From: Nakamurella sp. A5-74
GTDB taxonomy: Bacteria; Actinomycetota; Actinomycetes; Mycobacteriales; Nakamurellaceae
NCBI RefSeq assembly: GCF_040438885.1
Contig: NZ_CP159218.1
Location: 682,001 to 746,000, forward strand
Direction of reading: 5' to 3'
Length of the DNA stretch: 64,000 nt
The notes beneath the pieces are model-generated. The model was not told the origin of the DNA and searched no databases. It saw only the letters and a list, made by a program, of their open reading frames with translations. Position numbers and translations under genes: made by a program. This document shows positions 25,432 to 34,250 of the stretch, piece by piece. Position 1 is the stretch's first letter; every line of letters begins with the position of its first letter.

Positions 25432-26160
25432 GTGAGTGAGTATCTGCAGGCCTTCCTGCTCGGTAATGCCGCGATCATCGGCAATGTTTGCATGCTGCCG
25501 CTGTATCCGGGTCTGTTCGTGATGCTGGCCGGCCGGGCGGCTGCCGAACCAGCCGGCGCCGTCGAAGGCAGTGCGGGCGGTACCGGGAGCGCACCTGCAC
25601 CGACGATCGCCCGGGTGAGGTCGGTGCGCTGGTTGGGGGTGTTCGTGCTGGCCGGTGTGCTTGCCGCGATGATCGCGGTCGGTGCCGTCCTGCATCTGCT
25701 GCGCAGCCCGGTGGCCACAGTTTTGCCGGTGCTGCTGCCCACGATGTACGTCTTGGTCGCGGTCCTCGGGATCCTGATGATCGCCGGGAAGAATCCCTTT
25801 GCCCGGATGGCGACCACCTCGATCCCGGTGCTCCGCCGGCCCGCGGTGTCCGCCTTCGTCTACGGCTCTTTGATGGCGCCGTTGACGCTGCCGTGCACCG
25901 GTCCGCTGATCATCTCGGCGTTCGTCCTGGGCAGTGTCGGTGGCAGCAGCGCCTTCGCCGGTTCGCTCACCTATTTCTTGTTCTTCGGGCTCGGATTCGG
26001 TTGGCCCTTGGTCGTTCTGCCGTTGTTGGCCGGACCGTACCAACGGCAGATCACCCGATTCCTCGGCGCGCACCACCGCATCATCGGCATCGCGTCCGGA
26101 ATCCTGCTGCTGGCCATCGCCGCGATCGGCGTGTGGAACGACTACCAACCGACCCTCTGA
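25432..26160 (+). CDS. ccdA: CcdA/DsbD-like transmembrane thiol electron carrier
   Basis: A 242-aa protein with about six membrane segments. Paired cysteines in NVCMLPLYPGLF (helix 1) and LTLPCTGPLIISAF (helix 4) match the redox cysteines of CcdA, which carries electrons from cytoplasmic thioredoxin to extracytoplasmic thiol proteins. A 20-residue Ala/Gly/Pro-rich loop lies between helices 1 and 2. The start is GTG 25432. It follows the TlpA-like lipoprotein, its probable partner. Confidence 0.88.
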   Translation: MSEYLQAFLLGNAAIIGNVCMLPLYPGLFVMLAGRAAAEPAGAVEGSAGGTGSAPAPTIARVRSVRWLGVFVLAGVLAAMIAVGAVLHLLRSPVATVLPVLLPTMYVLVAVLGILMIAGKNPFARMATTSIPVLRRPAVSAFVYGSLMAPLTLPCTGPLIISAFVLGSVGGSSAFAGSLTYFLFFGLGFGWPLVVLPLLAGPYQRQITRFLGAHHRIIGIASGILLLAIAAIGVWNDYQPTL

Positions 26161-26198
26161 GCCACTGCCCGGCCACCCGGACGCAGTGAGGACACGCG

Positions 26199-26914
26199 AT
26201 GATCCCTCTGAATGAGCCAGTCCCGGCGCTGACTGCTGGGCAGATGCGTGAGATCGACCGGATCATGGTGGAGGACCTGCACATCTTGCTGGCGCAGATG
26301 ATGGAGAACGCCGGCCGCAGCCTCGCCGAGGTCGCCGTGCGCCGCTTCCGCCCCGACACCGTGACGGTCCTAGCCGGTCCGGGCGGCAACGGAGGCGGCG
26401 GCCTCGTCGCTGCCCGTCACCTCGCCAACCGCGGAGTCAAGGTCCAGGTGTGCCTGGCCCGGGCGGCGGAGGACCTCACGCCGGTGCCCGCACTACAGCT
26501 CGCCATCCTGACCAGCATGGGCATCACCGTCACCGACCGACCGCGACCGGCAGACCTGCTCATCGACGCGCTCGTCGGCTACAGCCTGCACGGCGACCCG
26601 AGCGGGAGAACCGGAGAACTGATCCACTGGGCGAACACCAGCAGCTGCCAGGTCCTGGCTCTCGACATCCCCAGCGGCCTCGACGCCGACACCGGCGTCG
26701 CAGCCTCCCCCTGCATCACGGCCGGAGCCACCATGACTCTCGCGCTGCCCAGGTCGGGCTCAGCAACACCGAGCACGTCGGCCGGCTATTCCTCGCCGAC
26801 ATCTCCGTCCCACCCGCCGCCTACTGCGGCATCGGGCTCGCGGTACCGGCGATTTTCCGAGACGCACCGATCATCGAGCTCGAGCACCACGACGGCGTCT
26901 TCCAGTCTGTCTGA
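26199..26914 (+). pseudogene. nnrE: NAD(P)H-hydrate epimerase (YjeF N-terminal type), frameshifted near 26751
   Basis: The frame starting MIPLNEPVPALTAGQM encodes an NAD(P)HX epimerase fold: ENAGRSLAEVAVRRF, LAGPGGNGGGGLVAARHLA and ALDIPSGLDADTG. At CTGCCCAGGTCGGG (about 26745-26758) the homologous reading moves to another frame, giving VGLSNTEHVGRLFLADISVP and a stop at 26914. One base, probably an A, is missing. Without repair the frame reads into unrelated Ser/Thr-rich sequence and on into the next gene. The enzyme normally repairs hydrated NAD(P)H. Gene decay or a sequencing error cannot be told apart here. Confidence 0.8.
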
Positions 26915-27089
26915 CCCGGGCCCTGTCCCTCAATCGACCAGCCAGGTCGTTCCCGGGTCCACCCCGTTCGTGAGGATGGCCGTATCGGTCAACACAGCAC
27001 CTCCCACGGATGCTCCCGAGTCGTCGAGGGTGCCTGTCGATGTTCCAAGGTCGCGAGAGCTGGGGTCGTGTTTGCGGAAGCAACGGCCG

Positions 27090-27569
27090 ATGTCACCGGG
27101 TTCCCGTGTGGTGAGCACTCCCGAGGAAGTCCATGCGCAAGTCGTGATCCCGATTGATGTCGAGGTTTTCTGGCGGCCCGGCTGCCCGTACTGCTCGTCC
27201 CTGCGCTCCGACCTGTCCCGCCGCGGCGTCGCGGCGACCTGGCGCAACATCTGGGAGGACGAGGGGGCCCGCGCGCAGGTTCGGGCGGCCAACAGCGGCA
27301 ACGAGACTGTGCCGACCGTGCGCGTCGGGGCGCAGGTCCTGACCAACCCCAGTGGCGCTCGCGTCGCGAAGCTGGCCGGTCTGGGCGACGGCGCTCCAGG
27401 GGCGAGGGCAGGCGGGCCGTCGATCCGGTGGCTGCTGTCCTGGCTGCCGGTCGCCGCGCTCGTAGTCGCCGGCGTGGTGCTGGCCAGATCCGGGCACGGC
27501 GGGTTGAGCTGGGCCGTCGATGCTCTTGCGGTCGCAGCCTGGTGGTTCACCCGACCACTGCGTCGATGA
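27090..27569 (+). CDS. Glutaredoxin/mycoredoxin-like protein with C-terminal membrane segments
   Basis: About 159 aa. After a short N-terminus comes a glutaredoxin domain with active site WRPGCPYCSSLR and the cis-Pro motif ETVPTVRVGAQVLTNPS, then a hydrophobic C-terminal part with about two membrane segments (WLLSWLPVAALVVAGVVLAR; WAVDALAVAAWWF). The CPYC motif suggests mycothiol- or thioredoxin-linked disulfide reduction at the inner membrane face. The ATG at 27090 (preceded by GGAAG) is preferred; GTG at 27108 or 27111 is also possible. It shares the redox theme of the preceding TlpA and CcdA genes. Confidence 0.82.
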   Translation: MSPGSRVVSTPEEVHAQVVIPIDVEVFWRPGCPYCSSLRSDLSRRGVAATWRNIWEDEGARAQVRAANSGNETVPTVRVGAQVLTNPSGARVAKLAGLGDGAPGARAGGPSIRWLLSWLPVAALVVAGVVLARSGHGGLSWAVDALAVAAWWFTRPLRR

Positions 27570-27685
27570 ACTCCAGATCCGAGACACTTCGCAGAGGGTG
27601 GAAGATCGAGCAGGGCTCACCGGGTTCCCGTGCAGAGCCGGACACTCATCAGACGTTCAGGAAACGCCGACGAACAGGAGCGAAC

Positions 27686-27988
27686 ATGATCGAGGCAACC
27701 TACGAGGGTCGCGTCATCGCGCGCAGCAAGGACACCGTCGTGGTCGAGGGCAACCACTACTTCCCGCTCAGCGATGTCGACGAGCAGTACCTGACAGCCA
27801 CCCGGTCGAAATCGTTGTGTCCGTGGAAGGGTGTGGCGTCCTACTACACCGTGCAGGTGGACGGATCGGCCAGCCGCAATGCCGCCTGGACCTATCGGCA
27901 CCCCTCACCGCTGGCCCGCCGAATCAAGAACCGCGTCGCGTTCTGGGGCGACGTCGCCGTCCGCGACGCCGGAGCCGACAGCCGATGA
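27686..27988 (+). CDS. DUF427 domain protein
   Basis: A 100-aa protein covering one DUF427 domain: VIARSKDTVVVEGNHYFP, then the conserved SLCPWKGVASYYTV motif and AWTYRHPSPLARRIKNRVAFW. The fold is a small beta barrel of unknown biochemical role. The ATG at 27686 has AGGAG 6-10 bases upstream. Its stop overlaps the ATG of the radical SAM gene (ATGA), so the two are likely translated together and linked in function. Confidence 0.88.
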   Translation: MIEATYEGRVIARSKDTVVVEGNHYFPLSDVDEQYLTATRSKSLCPWKGVASYYTVQVDGSASRNAAWTYRHPSPLARRIKNRVAFWGDVAVRDAGADSR

Positions 27989-29404
27989 AGCTCACAGAGC
28001 GGTTGCGTGAGCTCGAACTACGTACCCGACCCGTCGACGAGGAGACCGCGGCCGCTCTGAAAACGCGTTGGCAGAGTTTGCCCGAGCACGTCCGTACCCC
28101 TGCGCAGACCCCTCGGCCAGCACGCGGTCGGCTGCGAGGGCACCCACGGGGTCTTTCCGAAGTGCGACCTGGCATGCACGCCGTGTTATCACTCCCGGGA
28201 CGCGAACCGGGTCGCGATCAGCGGCAGCCATACTCTGACCGAGGTCAGGGCGCAGATGGGGTTGTTGCGTCGCCGGCGCGGCCCGCGGGCACATGCGCAA
28301 CTGATCGGCGGTGAGGTGTCGCTGCTGCCGCCGGAGGATCACGCGGCTGCGCTGCTGATCATGCGTGAGCACGGCCGTGAGCCGATGAGCATGACTCACG
28401 GTGATTTCGACTACGACTACCTGCAGGCGCTTGCCGTCGGACCCGACGGCGATCGGCGATTCGACCGGCTGTCCTTCGCGGCGCACTTCGACTCCCTGAT
28501 GTTCGGGCGGCGCGGCATCGAGCGGCCCGCCGACGAGGCAGCACTGAACCCCTACCGGCAGCAGTTCGTCGCCATGTTCACCCGCTTGCGCCGCGAACAC
28601 GGCGTCCGATCGTTCCTGGCGCACAACATGACCGTGACCCCCCGCAACGTCGGTGAGATCGCCCAGCTCATCCGGGACTGCCACGGTTTCGGCTTCGGGT
28701 TGTTCTCCTTCCAACCAGCCGCATTCATCGGCGACGACCGCCGCTGGCACGAGGGCTACCGCGACACCTCGGCCGACGCAGTCTGGGCACAGATCGAGGC
28801 CGGCGCGGGAACCCGGCTGCCGTTCCGCGCACTGCAGGTCGGCGACGAACGGTGCAACCGCACCACCTACGGCTTCTACGTCGGGCCGGACTACTTCCCG
28901 ATCCTGGATGAGGAGAAGCCCGCCGACATTGCGGTGCGCGATGCTTTCCTGAAGAACTTCGGCGGCATCAGCTTCTCCGGTACCCCACCGAAGCTGCTGC
29001 TGGCCAAAGTGGCACGCGCGGTCACCCGAAACCCCCGAGTCGTCGTCCCCTTCGCCGGCTGGCTGGTCCGCACCGCACGCACCGTCGGTCTCCGGCGACT
29101 GGTCCGGCACCGCAACATCCGCCCGGCGACGTTCGTGATGCACTCCTTCATGGACGCGGAAGATGTCGCCCCCGCGTGGAAGGCGATGCAGGACGGCCGG
29201 GTCAGCGAAGACCCGCGGATCGCCGAGACCCAGCAGCGGCTGGCGGCCTGCTCCTATGCGATGGCCCATCCCGAGACCGGGGAACTCGTTCCAGCGTGTG
29301 TGCAGCACAGCGTCCTGGATCCCGGAGAGAACGCCGCCCTGCGAACGCTGCTTCCGCTGACCCCGATCGGCCGCCGCCGACAGCCGGCAGACCCGAGCGC
29401 TTGA
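27985..29404 (+). pseudogene. Radical SAM protein, frameshifted near 28111
   Basis: The ATG at 27985 (MKLTERLRELELRTRPVDEE) reads in frame to CAGACCCC, then must shift by one base in the CCCC run at 28109-28112 to continue as LGQHAVGCEGTHGVFPKCDL followed by ACTPCYHSRD. The iron-sulfur motif CxxxCxxC (CDLACTPC) is intact. The remaining frame runs to 29404 with GGEVSLLPPEDHAAALLIM, SMTHGDFDYDYLQ and a C-terminal domain. Corrected length is about 470 aa. It belongs to a radical SAM family of unknown function. The extra C may be an assembly error; the gene is otherwise whole. Confidence 0.8.
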
Positions 29405-29474
29405 CTCGCCAGCTCATCTGCGACCAACCTCGCGCTTTCATCGCGGGGGCGAAGATAGCGTGTGTCGGTGATGC

Positions 29475-29547
29475 AGAAAGGTGCTCTGACCTGCAAGGAT
29501 GGTCTTGTCTAGGAACCGTCGATGCTGAAGATCAGGAGCACCTTTCT
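29475..29547. repeat. Inverted repeat at the upstream edge of the IS1380 transposase gene
   Basis: AGAAAGGTGCTC (29475-29486) and GAGCACCTTTCT (29536-29547) are a perfect 12-bp inverted pair, the second overlapping the transposase start. The pair may lie near the left end of the IS1380 element or regulate transposase translation. The matching right end was not found. Confidence 0.6.
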
Positions 29548-30932
29548 GGTGTCGAACTCTACCTCGTTGTATCCGCGGGTCCGTGTTGATCAGACCGGGT
29601 CGGGTGTGGTGTCGCATGCCGGGTCGGTGTTGTTGACCGCGACGGCCACTCGGATGGGTCTGGATCAGGCGCTGTCGCGGGTGCTGGCGCCGTGGCGGCC
29701 GCAGTGGGCGGTCCACGACCCGGGGAAAGTGGTGCTGGATCTGGCCGTGTCGATGGCGGTGGGCGGTGACTGTCTGGCTGACATTGCCCTCTTGCGGGCC
29801 GAGCCGGGGCTGTTCGGGTTGGTGGCGTCGGATCCGACGGTGTCGCGCACCATCGATCGGCTCGCTGCCGACGCGGAGCGGGTACTGCCGGCGATCAGCG
29901 CGGCGACTGCTGTGGTGCGGCAACAGGTGTGGGCGTTGCGGGGTGAGGGATCCCCGATCCACGACGCGTCCGCGCAGCGGCCGGTGATCATCGATCTGGA
30001 TGCGACGTTGGTGACCGCTCATTCTGACAAGGAACTCGCGGCGCCGACCCACAAACGGGGATTCGGGTTCCACCCACTGCTGGCCTTCATCGACCACGGA
30101 CCAGGCGGGACCGGTGAAGCCGCCGCCGGGCTGCTGCGGGCCGGGAACGCAGGCTCCAACACCGCAGCCGACCACGTCGCGGTGATCCGGCAAGCGTTGG
30201 CGCAGCTGCCTTTCGGACCCAGACCCGGCCGGAAGGTCTTGATCCGCACAGACGGTGCCGGTGGCACCCACGAGGTCCTGGACTGGTTGACTGCCCGCCG
30301 GTTGCAGTACTCGATCGGGTTCGGGCTCAGCACCAGCCATGAGGCGAAGATCCGGGCGCTGCCCAAGGCGGCGTGGACCCCGGCTTACGACGCCGACCGG
30401 GTGCAACGCGAGGGCGCCTGGGTCACCGACGTGACCGGTGTGTTGGACCTGACCGGCTGGCCGGCCGGGATGCGAGTGATCGTGCGGGCCGAACGACCAC
30501 ACCCCGGCGCGCAGCTGCGCTTCACCGACCTGCACGGGAACCGGCTCACCGCGTTCGCGACGAACACCAGCAGCGGTCAACTCGCCGATCTGGAACTACG
30601 CCACCGCCGCCGGGCCCGCTGCGAAGACCGCATCCGCAACGCGAAAGACACCGGCCTGCGGAACTTCCCGCTCCATGACTTCGACCAGAACCGCATCTGG
30701 CTCGCGATCGTCCTGCTCGCCGGGCAGCTCACCGCTTGGTTGCAACTACTGGCCCTGCACGGCACGAAAGCATCCGTGTGGGAACCGAAACGGCTGCGGC
30801 TGCGACTTGTTCGCGACCGCCGGCCGAATCGCTCACCGCGCCCGGCAGGTCCACCTACGCCTACCCGCCCACGCGCCCTGGGCTCACCTGCTCACCGCAG
30901 CGACCGAAAATCTCCGGCCGGCACCGACCTGA
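29522..30932 (+). pseudogene. IS1380-family transposase, frameshifted near its C-terminus
   Basis: A DDE transposase of the IS1380 family: YPRVRVDQTGSGVVSHAGSV at the N-terminus, the catalytic region VIIDLDATLVTAHSDKE, LIRTDGAGGTHEVLDWL, and the C-terminal CEDRIRNAKDTGLRNFPLHD and QNRIWLAIVLLAGQLTAWLQ. After KRLRLRL the expected FATAGRIAHRARQVHLRLPA continues in the +1 frame (shift at about 30807) to a stop at 30932; unshifted, the frame runs through Pro/Thr-rich junk to 31087. The start is ATG 29522 or GTG 29549. The catalytic domain is whole, so activity may remain if the shift is an error. Confidence 0.88.
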
Positions 30933-31120
30933 CCAACCTGCCCTCCGAACCGACAACCCCAGGAACACCCCCGGGCCATGGAACCCACGCAAGCCGCGCG
31001 ACACGCGGCCCGAACCCCTACCCCAGAACAGAATCGGAGGAGCAAAAGAACACGCACCCCGATCAGAGCAGGTCAGCCACCCCATGAAAGATCGAGGCCA
31101 ACGAGCCGCACGTGCCCCCA

Positions 31121-31240
31121 GTGAGGGGTGCGGCAGTTGAGAATGTGTAAAGCAACTCGTGTCCGCTTTACGTTGTAACGCAACCTCCGCGAGCAAGCGG
31201 ACACGGCATGCGTTACATCTGTCCGCGAACGATCATTTAC
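31121..31240 (+). repeat. Dispersed intergenic repeat, copy C (strongest structure)
   Basis: Outer perfect 11-bp stem CGTGTCCGCTT (31158-31168)/AAGCGGACACG (31195-31205), interleaved with a perfect 9-bp pair TGTAACGCA (31174-31182)/TGCGTTACA (31209-31217). Ends with GAACGATCATT. It lies downstream of the IS1380 transposase and of the mercuric-reductase-like gene. Confidence 0.88.
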
Positions 31241-31338
31241 GTTCACTGTCAGTCTCGGAATTCGACTGCACCGGGTGTCAGAAGGCGACTGCACTGATGC
31301 CCGCGGGGCGCTTGATGCGTGGGCCTCCGAGAATGCGC

Positions 31339-32691
31339 TCAGAGCATGGAGCCGAGGTCGGATCCAACGGTCGGGTAGGCGGCGGTTGCGGACTTGAGTT
31401 GGCGGGTGGTGAGGCCGAGTTTGATGGCCATGCCGATGGTGTTGACCAGTTCGTCATACCCGGGCCCCAAAAGGTGTGCCCCGACGATGCGGTCGTCGGC
31501 TCGGTCGATGAGGATCTTCACCGCGGCCGTGGTCTCCCCCACTCGGTAGCTGGAGTACCAGCCACTGGTGTCGGTGAAGCGGACGTCGAGATCGATCCCG
31601 TGGTCGACGGCTTCTTGCTCGAGCATTCCGACGCGGACGAGCTCGGGGATGGTGAAGACCGCGGTCGGGATGCCGGCGTAGTCCGGTGAGGTGGTGGTGG
31701 CCTTGATCATGTTCGACGCGGCGACCTTGGCCTCCGCGACCGCAACCGGGGTCAGCGGCATGCCGGCGGTGTCCGCGGCGTCACCCGCGGCCCAGACCGC
31801 CGGGTTGCTCGTGCTCTGTAAGTGGTCTCCGACGGTGACGCCGCGGTCACCCCAGGCAACCTCGGCGGCGTCGAGGTCCAGCTCGGCCAGGTCGGCGACC
31901 CGTCCGGCGCCGTGGACGACGAGGTCGGTCTCGATGATCTCGGGGGTGCCGGCGCGCTCGAGCGTGACCCGGTAGTCGCCGTCGCCGGCCTCGACGCCGG
32001 TGATGGTGGCGGAGCGGCGCAGCTCGATGCCGGCCCGCGTGCCGCGCTCGATCAGTCGTTCGACGAGATCGGGGTCGAAGCGCTTCAGCGGACGACCTCC
32101 GCGGTCGAGGATGATCGCCGAGCTGCCGGCCCGGGCGACGATGTGGGCGAACTCGAAGGAGATGAACCCGCCCCCCACGAACACGATCCGGGGCGGGAGC
32201 GCGTCGAGGTTCAAGAAGTCGGTGCTGTCGATCAGGTGCTCGGAGCCGGGAAAGGCGAGAGGACGCGGCCGGGCGCCGGTCGCGATCATGAAGCGGTCTG
32301 CGGCGTAGGCGGCGCCGTCGACCTCGAGCCGGTTGGTGCCGGTGAACCGTGCCTGACCGTGGAGGGTGTCGACGTGGTGGCCGGCGAGGTCGTCTTCCAT
32401 GTTCTGCGGGACGGGGTCGGTGAAGTCGTGCTTGTGCTTCATCAGGTCGCTCCAGTTGATCGACAACCCGGCGTCGTCGATGCCCTTGCCGTGCATCAGG
32501 CGGGCGGCGTCGACGATCTCCGCGCCACGGCGCAGGATCTTCTTCGGGTCGCACCCCCGCAGTGCGCAGGTGCCGCCGTAGGGCAGGGCGTCCACGATGG
32601 CCACCTGCCAACCCTGGTCCGCGCACTTGTTCGCCGCGGCGACTCCGGCCATCCCGGCGCCGATGACGACCAGGTCGTAGCGCCGGCTCAC
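31339..32691 (-). CDS. Mercuric reductase-like FAD/NAD(P) disulfide oxidoreductase
   Basis: A 450-aa flavoprotein starting at GTG 32691 (VSRRYDLVVIGAGMAGVAAA). The redox-active pair is Cys42-Cys47 in GGTCALRGCDPKK; the NAD(P) site is IVFVGGGFISFEFAHIVARAG and the second FAD motif is VWAAGDAADTAG. It lacks the N-terminal HMA domain and the terminal CC of MerA, so it may reduce another metal or disulfide. An open frame further upstream crosses the MerR promoter dyad and is rejected. It is divergent from the MerR regulator at 32802, which likely controls it. Confidence 0.87.
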   Translation of the reverse strand: MSRRYDLVVIGAGMAGVAAANKCADQGWQVAIVDALPYGGTCALRGCDPKKILRRGAEIVDAARLMHGKGIDDAGLSINWSDLMKHKHDFTDPVPQNMEDDLAGHHVDTLHGQARFTGTNRLEVDGAAYAADRFMIATGARPRPLAFPGSEHLIDSTDFLNLDALPPRIVFVGGGFISFEFAHIVARAGSSAIILDRGGRPLKRFDPDLVERLIERGTRAGIELRRSATITGVEAGDGDYRVTLERAGTPEIIETDLVVHGAGRVADLAELDLDAAEVAWGDRGVTVGDHLQSTSNPAVWAAGDAADTAGMPLTPVAVAEAKVAASNMIKATTTSPDYAGIPTAVFTIPELVRVGMLEQEAVDHGIDLDVRFTDTSGWYSSYRVGETTAAVKILIDRADDRIVGAHLLGPGYDELVNTIGMAIKLGLTTRQLKSATAAYPTVGSDLGSML

Positions 32692-32761
32692 GCGTGGATC
32701 CCCGGTCCATTGCCGCGGTCGGGTCGGTGGTCTGCACGGGGTCCCATGCCTGCGACGGTAG

Positions 32762-32795
32762 ACCTTGATCCGCACTACAAGGTCAAGGCTAGATT
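32762..32795. promoter_or_regulatory. MerR-type operator/promoter with 19-bp spacer
   Basis: The dyad ACCTTG-N10-CAAGGT (32762-32783) lies between a -35-like TTGATC (32765-32770) and a -10 TAGATT (32790-32795) separated by 19 bp, the overlong spacing that MerR proteins correct. The regulator's ATG is 6 bases after the -10, implying a leaderless mRNA. The dyad could also serve the divergent reductase gene. Confidence 0.78.
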
Positions 32796-32801
32796 CGACC
32801 C

Positions 32802-33203
32802 ATGCGCATCGGAGAGGTCGCCGCCGCGGCCGGCTTGGCGACCCAGACGATCCGGTTCTACGAGCGCCGCGGCCTTCTTCCCGAACCGTGTCGCGGCCCG
32901 AACGGCTATCGCCACTACGACGGTTCGATGCTGGTTCGTCTCCGGTTCATCCGGACCGCCCAGACCGCTGGGCTCACCCTGGTCGAGATCGCCAGCATCA
33001 TCGCCCTCCGCGACGACGGAGCCACTCCCTGCAGCCACGTCCAGTCCCTGCTGCTGACCAAGCTGTGCGATGTCCGGTCGCGGCAGCGTGAGCTCGCCGC
33101 CGCGGAGGCAGAGCTCGGAAGCCTCATCGACCGCAGCCACCGGCTCGATCCCGCCGACTGCACCAACACTCAGATCTGTCACATCATCTCGGCCTCCTCA
33201 TAG
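32802..33203 (+). CDS. MerR-family metal-responsive regulator
   Basis: A 133-aa MerR protein: winged-helix MRIGEVAAAAGLATQTIRFY with ERRGLLPEP, a coiled-coil dimerisation helix at about 82-112, and a metal loop. Cys77 with His79 (PCSHV), Cys120 and Cys126 (DCTNTQIC) form a likely divalent-metal or Hg site; the arrangement is closer to Zn/Cd/Pb (ZntR-like) than to CueR sensors. It is divergent from the mercuric reductase-like gene and close behind its own operator, so it is probably autoregulated. Confidence 0.9.
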   Translation: MRIGEVAAAAGLATQTIRFYERRGLLPEPCRGPNGYRHYDGSMLVRLRFIRTAQTAGLTLVEIASIIALRDDGATPCSHVQSLLLTKLCDVRSRQRELAAAEAELGSLIDRSHRLDPADCTNTQICHIISASS

Positions 33204-33237
33204 CCGTGAACTGGCACGAGGGGTAGCTTGTCGAACC

Positions 33238-33405
33238 ATGAGACGCGGGATCGTCATCGCCGCCGCTGTGTACCTGAGCGTGGCGTTGGGAACCCGGGCC
33301 GCGGAAGCGGCCGGGCTGCACCGCTGTGAATGTCCCTCCTCATGTTGGTGCCGCAAACCGGTCCTCAGCACCTTCCGTTGGGTCGTCCCAGTGGGCCACC
33401 GCTAG
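33238..33405 (+). CDS. Small Cys-rich protein with N-terminal signal/anchor
   Basis: A 55-aa ORF starting at ATG 33238, 34 bases after merR. It has a hydrophobic N-terminal segment (IVIAAAVYLSVALGTRAAEA) followed by a compact Cys/Trp motif, RCECPSSCWCRKP, and LSTFRWVVPVGHR. The pattern CxCx4CWC after a membrane segment resembles small conserved actinobacterial proteins of unknown role, from memory. It could bind metal and may belong to the MerR locus. Confidence 0.55.
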   Translation: MRRGIVIAAAVYLSVALGTRAAEAAGLHRCECPSSCWCRKPVLSTFRWVVPVGHR

Positions 33406-33803
33406 CGGCAGTCCGGCAGCATGGCGGCTACGACGACGTCGGAGCAGCGCAAGTCTCAGTGCTGGCCACGGTGGACCAGGGTGGGAACCCGACTCGTCGA
33501 GCTTGCTGCGCGCGGGCCAAGTACGAAGCGGGCGACCGCCGAGGTGTGCGCCTTGCTGACGCAACGCGGATACGTCGAACTTCGGCCCGATCCCAGTGAT
33601 CGTCGGGCCAAGCTCTACGTCAACACGTTGGGGGCCGACGCCTGCTAGTCGCGTGCCGCGATGTGGTCGTCGACTACGAAACCTGGTTGGCCGGAGTCGT
33701 CGGAGCAGCTGGCATCGCCCACTTCCGCTCGACGTTGAGCGCCATCATCGATCACCCGGGCGAGGACTGGGCGTCGTCTCGGGCCGAGTCCGAACGGTCG
33801 TGA
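33402..33803 (+). pseudogene. MarR-family regulator remnant with two frameshifts
   Basis: Three consecutive pieces in different frames read as one MarR protein: AAVRQHGGYDDVGAAQVSVL with ATVDQGG (frame of 33402), then RLVELAARGPSTKRATAEVC and LLTQRGYVELRPDPSDRRAK (the recognition helix and wing), then RDVVVDYETWLAGVVGAAGI and FRSTLSAIIDHPGEDWASSR ending at the stop at 33801-33803. Shifts lie near 33480 and 33645. The N-terminus is missing or unclear. Confidence 0.6.
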
Positions 33804-33873
33804 GACGACGCTCTGGTCCGCGACCAGCACTTGGCCGGCACCCGAATGACCACCGAAGGTGGCTGCTGGGGGC

Positions 33874-33985
33874 AGTGGTGCCTGAGTGAGAGTGTCGCGG
33901 AAGTCGTGTCCGGTTTACAACGTCTCACAACCTCCCGAAGCAAGCGGACACGGCAACCGTTACGTCTGTCCGTGAACGATCATTT
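33874..33985 (+). repeat. Dispersed intergenic repeat, copy D
   Basis: Starts GTGGTGCCTGAGTGAGAGTG as in copy B. Outer 8-bp stem CGTGTCCG (33905-33912)/CGGACACG (33945-33952); the centre TTTACAACGTCTCACAACCT matches copy F. Ends with GAACGATCATT as in copy C. Confidence 0.85.
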
Positions 33986-34250
33986 GCTTGCCATTGCCAA
34001 GGAGGTTGCCACCCGCCGCGGACCCGCTGATGAGATACCCGAGTCGTTTTCGAGTTCGGCCGCGTCCTGGCGAGGGTTCGGCTTGTGGCAGCTCGGGGGG
34101 TTGGGATCGGTGTTCCGTCCGGCGACTTGCTTATCGGACGAGCGCCAGATGGATCGGCTGCACAGCTGGCGTGATCGTGGGCAGCCGGTCAACCCTGCCC
34201 GCGACTCCTATGACGCATCCGGTGTCCGGTGCCCACTGCGCTCGTGAAAC

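Noticed and set aside
26199-27569. A single long gene fusing the epimerase to the glutaredoxin domain
   Set aside because: The middle is Ser/Thr/Pro-rich frame-shifted sequence; the true epimerase end is found in another frame with its own stop at 26914, so the fusion is an artefact.
20395-32691. Naming the two flavoproteins as true mercuric reductases (merA)
   Set aside because: Both have the CxxxxC redox pair but lack the C-terminal vicinal cysteines and the HMA domain needed for typical Hg(II) reduction, and no merT/merP/merB is present.
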